This document shows, in pieces, positions 62,540 through 64,000 of a stretch of 64,000 nt of DNA (positions are counted from its first letter, which is position 1; every line of letters begins with the position of its first letter). The position numbers and the translations under genes are program-made. Source of the DNA: Halococcus salifodinae DSM 8989 (GTDB taxonomy: Archaea; Halobacteriota; Halobacteria; Halobacteriales; Halococcaceae); NCBI RefSeq assembly GCF_000336935.1, contig NZ_AOME01000079.1, positions 32,755-96,754 of the forward strand. Direction: 5' to 3'. Under the pieces are notes generated by a model, which saw only the letters and a program-made list of their open reading frames with translations, made no database searches and had not been told where the DNA came from.

Positions 62540-62815
62540 TTACCGCACGTCGTCGAACCGTCCTGCCATCTCGATGTCCTGATCGGTCACCCCGCCGGCC
62601 TCGTGGCTCGTCAGGCGCACCTCGACCTCGTCGAAGCGCACCTGAATCTCGGGATGGTGAAACTCCTCGTCGGCGATCTCGGCGACATCGGTAGCAAAGG
62701 CCACGCCATCGAGGTACTCTTCGAACTCGTAGACGCGGACGATCTCGTCGCCGTCCTGCTGCCACTCTGCGGGGGCGTTCTCGCTGATTTCCTCGTCGGC
62801 AAGCGTTTCGGCCAT
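62540..62815 (-). CDS. Pterin-4a-carbinolamine dehydratase
   Basis: 91-residue PCD/DCoH protein. The catalytic signature EFHHPEIQVRFDEVEVRLTSHEAGGVTDQD (quoted in part: FHHPEI, VRLTSHEAGG) contains the tandem His and the later His. These proteins recycle pterin cofactors and in prokaryotes often accompany molybdopterin enzymes, which fits the moeA genes nearby. The ATG at 62815 gives the family N-terminus. Confidence 0.92.
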   Translation of the reverse strand: MAETLADEEISENAPAEWQQDGDEIVRVYEFEEYLDGVAFATDVAEIADEEFHHPEIQVRFDEVEVRLTSHEAGGVTDQDIEMAGRFDDVR

Positions 62816-62891
62816 GAGTGAGGTGTCGCGGCCCGGACGAATAAAGATGGTGTCGATGGTCGCCCTCGGCTCGGATTCTCCCCTGAGACGG

Positions 62892-64000
62892 TCAGTCGGC
62901 GCGACCCCACTCGGCGTCGCGTTTCGGCCGCCGGTCGACCGCCGCGACCGCCGAATCCGTGTCGCGCGCCGCGAGGCCGTCGAGTGCGGCGCGGGCGCTC
63001 GCCTCGGTCGAGAAGTACGTGACCTCTTCCTCGACACACACTTCGAGCGCCGCGCGATCCCGCGAGATCACGAGATCGACCTTCCCCTCCCGAATCGCCG
63101 CTGCGAGGTCGTCGAACTCCTGACAGTCGAAGTGTGCGGCGAACCCGTTCTGGAGGTCGCCTCCCGCATCGCTCTCGGGATCGGGGAACTCAGCCGCCGA
63201 GAGGTCGACCGCCGCGACGCCCTCGGCCGGGATCGGCTTGCCCGTCGCGGACTGTGCCTTCCAGTACGCCTTCCCGAACTCCTCGGCGGTCCCCATCACC
63301 TCGCCCGTGCTCTTCATCTCGGGGCCGAGTCGCGGGTCGCTTCCCGGGAGCCGGTCGAACGGCAGGACGACCTCCTTCACGCTCGTCTGCTCGGGGACCT
63401 GTTCGGTCGCGTCGAGGTCTGCGAGCGACGCACCCGCCATCACCTGGGCAGCGAGTTTGGCGATCGGGACGCCCGTCGCCTTCGAGACGAACGGCACGGT
63501 GCGGGACGAGCGCGGGTTCGCCTCCAGAACGTACACCTCGCCCTCCTTTATCGCGAGCTGGACGTTGAGCAGACCGACGGTGTCGAGCGCGCCCGCGATC
63601 CCCTCGACGACATCGCGTACCTGCGTTAGCACGTCGGCGTCGAGCGAGCGCGGCGGGATCATACACGCCGAGTCGCCCGAGTGGACCCCGGCGGACTCGA
63701 CGTGCTCCATGATCCCGCCGATCAGGACGTCTCCCGCTTCATCTGCAACGGCATCGACGTCGAGTTCGACCGCGCCCGCGAGGAACTCGTCGATCAGGAC
63801 CGGCTGGTCCGGGCTCACGCGGACGGCTTCCTCGACGTACTCGCGGAGATCGTCGTCGTCGTAGACCACGTCCATCGCGCGGCCACCGAGGACGTAGCTC
63901 GGCCGGACGAGCACGGGATAGCCGATCTCGTGGGCGAGTTCGAGCGCTTCGGTCTCGCTGACGGCCGCACCGCCGACAGGCTGGGAAACGTCGAGATCGT
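62892..64000 (-). CDS. carB: Carbamoyl-phosphate synthase large subunit, partial
   Basis: C-terminal part (about 370 codons) of CarB, running off the right window edge. Seen are the second ATP-grasp domain end (VLVRPSYVLGGRAM, the EHVESAGVHSGDS loop, VLEANPRSSRTVPFVSKATG), the allosteric MGS-like domain starting at STGEVMGTAEEFGKAYWKAQ and a C-terminus rich in Asp/Arg. CarB makes carbamoyl phosphate for pyrimidine and arginine synthesis. The frame is open to 64000 with family sequence (AAVSETEALELAHEIGYPVLVRP), so the true start lies outside. Confidence 0.96.
   Translation of the reverse strand, partial: DLDVSQPVGGAAVSETEALELAHEIGYPVLVRPSYVLGGRAMDVVYDDDDLREYVEEAVRVSPDQPVLIDEFLAGAVELDVDAVADEAGDVLIGGIMEHVESAGVHSGDSACMIPPRSLDADVLTQVRDVVEGIAGALDTVGLLNVQLAIKEGEVYVLEANPRSSRTVPFVSKATGVPIAKLAAQVMAGASLADLDATEQVPEQTSVKEVVLPFDRLPGSDPRLGPEMKSTGEVMGTAEEFGKAYWKAQSATGKPIPAEGVAAVDLSAAEFPDPESDAGGDLQNGFAAHFDCQEFDDLAAAIREGKVDLVISRDRAALEVCVEEEVTYFSTEASARAALDGLAARDTDSAVAAVDRRPKRDAEWGRAD

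Overview
The window is a GC-rich stretch of a halophilic archaeal chromosome (class Halobacteria; genus not decidable from the sequence). The signs are: strongly acidic proteins; leaderless genes with TATA-like hexamers about 24-33 nt before the start codon; a split GMP synthase (GuaAb) next to PyrG; the UbaA E1-like enzyme; a PGF-CTERM surface protein; a Tat-lipoprotein solute-binding protein; tRNA genes without encoded CCA; and one tRNA with a bulge-helix-bulge intron. The first 20 bases are not genomic: they are a Nextera-type transposon mosaic end left on the contig edge, so the first gene is cut by an assembly end and the last (carB) by the window end.

Layout. 0-9.3 kb: aldehyde dehydrogenase (partial), cytidine-deaminase-like protein, acyl-CoA dehydrogenase remnant, MmgE/PrpD protein, a three-gene low-complexity/beta-helix cassette on the minus strand, His-rich MoaB and an HpcH/HpaI aldolase. 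9.4-22.4 kb: Gfo/Idh/MocA oxidoreductase, ABC exporter pair, TrkA remnant beside a coiled-coil membrane protein, PiT phosphate transporter, S9 peptidase, a hydrolase-kynureninase pair, cupin, aldo/keto reductase and a 5'-truncated creatininase. 22.4-24.0 kb: AT-rich islet with one alien gene. 24.0-35.9 kb: core metabolism (GuaAb, PyrG, dUTPase-like protein, aconitase), PspA with a membrane partner, and a cobalamin-type binding protein. 35.9-37.3 kb: a second AT-rich islet holding one HEPN-like gene. 37.3-48.7 kb: UbaA, PGF-CTERM protein, J-domain ferredoxin and a nucleoside import/salvage locus (BMP-family lipoprotein, ATPase, two permeases, Cdd, Udp), then a phosphohexomutase. 48.8-64 kb: Trm9-like methyltransferase beside intron-bearing tRNA-Gly(UCC), a second ABC exporter, MFS protein, tRNA-Arg(CCU), TatA, HD hydrolase, tRNA-Gly(CCC), AarF/UbiB kinase, Hsp20, two overlapping moeA genes, HAD hydrolase, pterin dehydratase and carB.

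How it works together. The clearest functional module is nucleoside uptake and breakdown (40.0-47.0 kb): the lipoprotein captures nucleosides, the two-permease/one-ATPase importer moves them in, and cytidine deaminase plus uridine phosphorylase release uracil and ribose-1-phosphate. PyrG, GuaAb, the dUTPase-like protein and CarB add nucleotide synthesis and clean-up. MoaB, two MoeAs and UbaA point to active molybdenum cofactor and sulfur-carrier chemistry. A probable formamidase-kynureninase pair suggests kynurenine breakdown.

The most unusual features are: an intron-bearing tRNA-Gly(UCC) whose intron folds as a canonical bulge-helix-bulge; three copies of an undescribed intergenic element ending in a T-tract-flanked hairpin; two AT-rich single-gene islets with defence-like proteins; five exactly 10-nt-phased repeats between hsp20 and its divergent neighbour; and several gene remnants (acyl-CoA dehydrogenase, TrkA, creatininase, peroxiredoxin, tRNA 3' end) that record past rearrangement.
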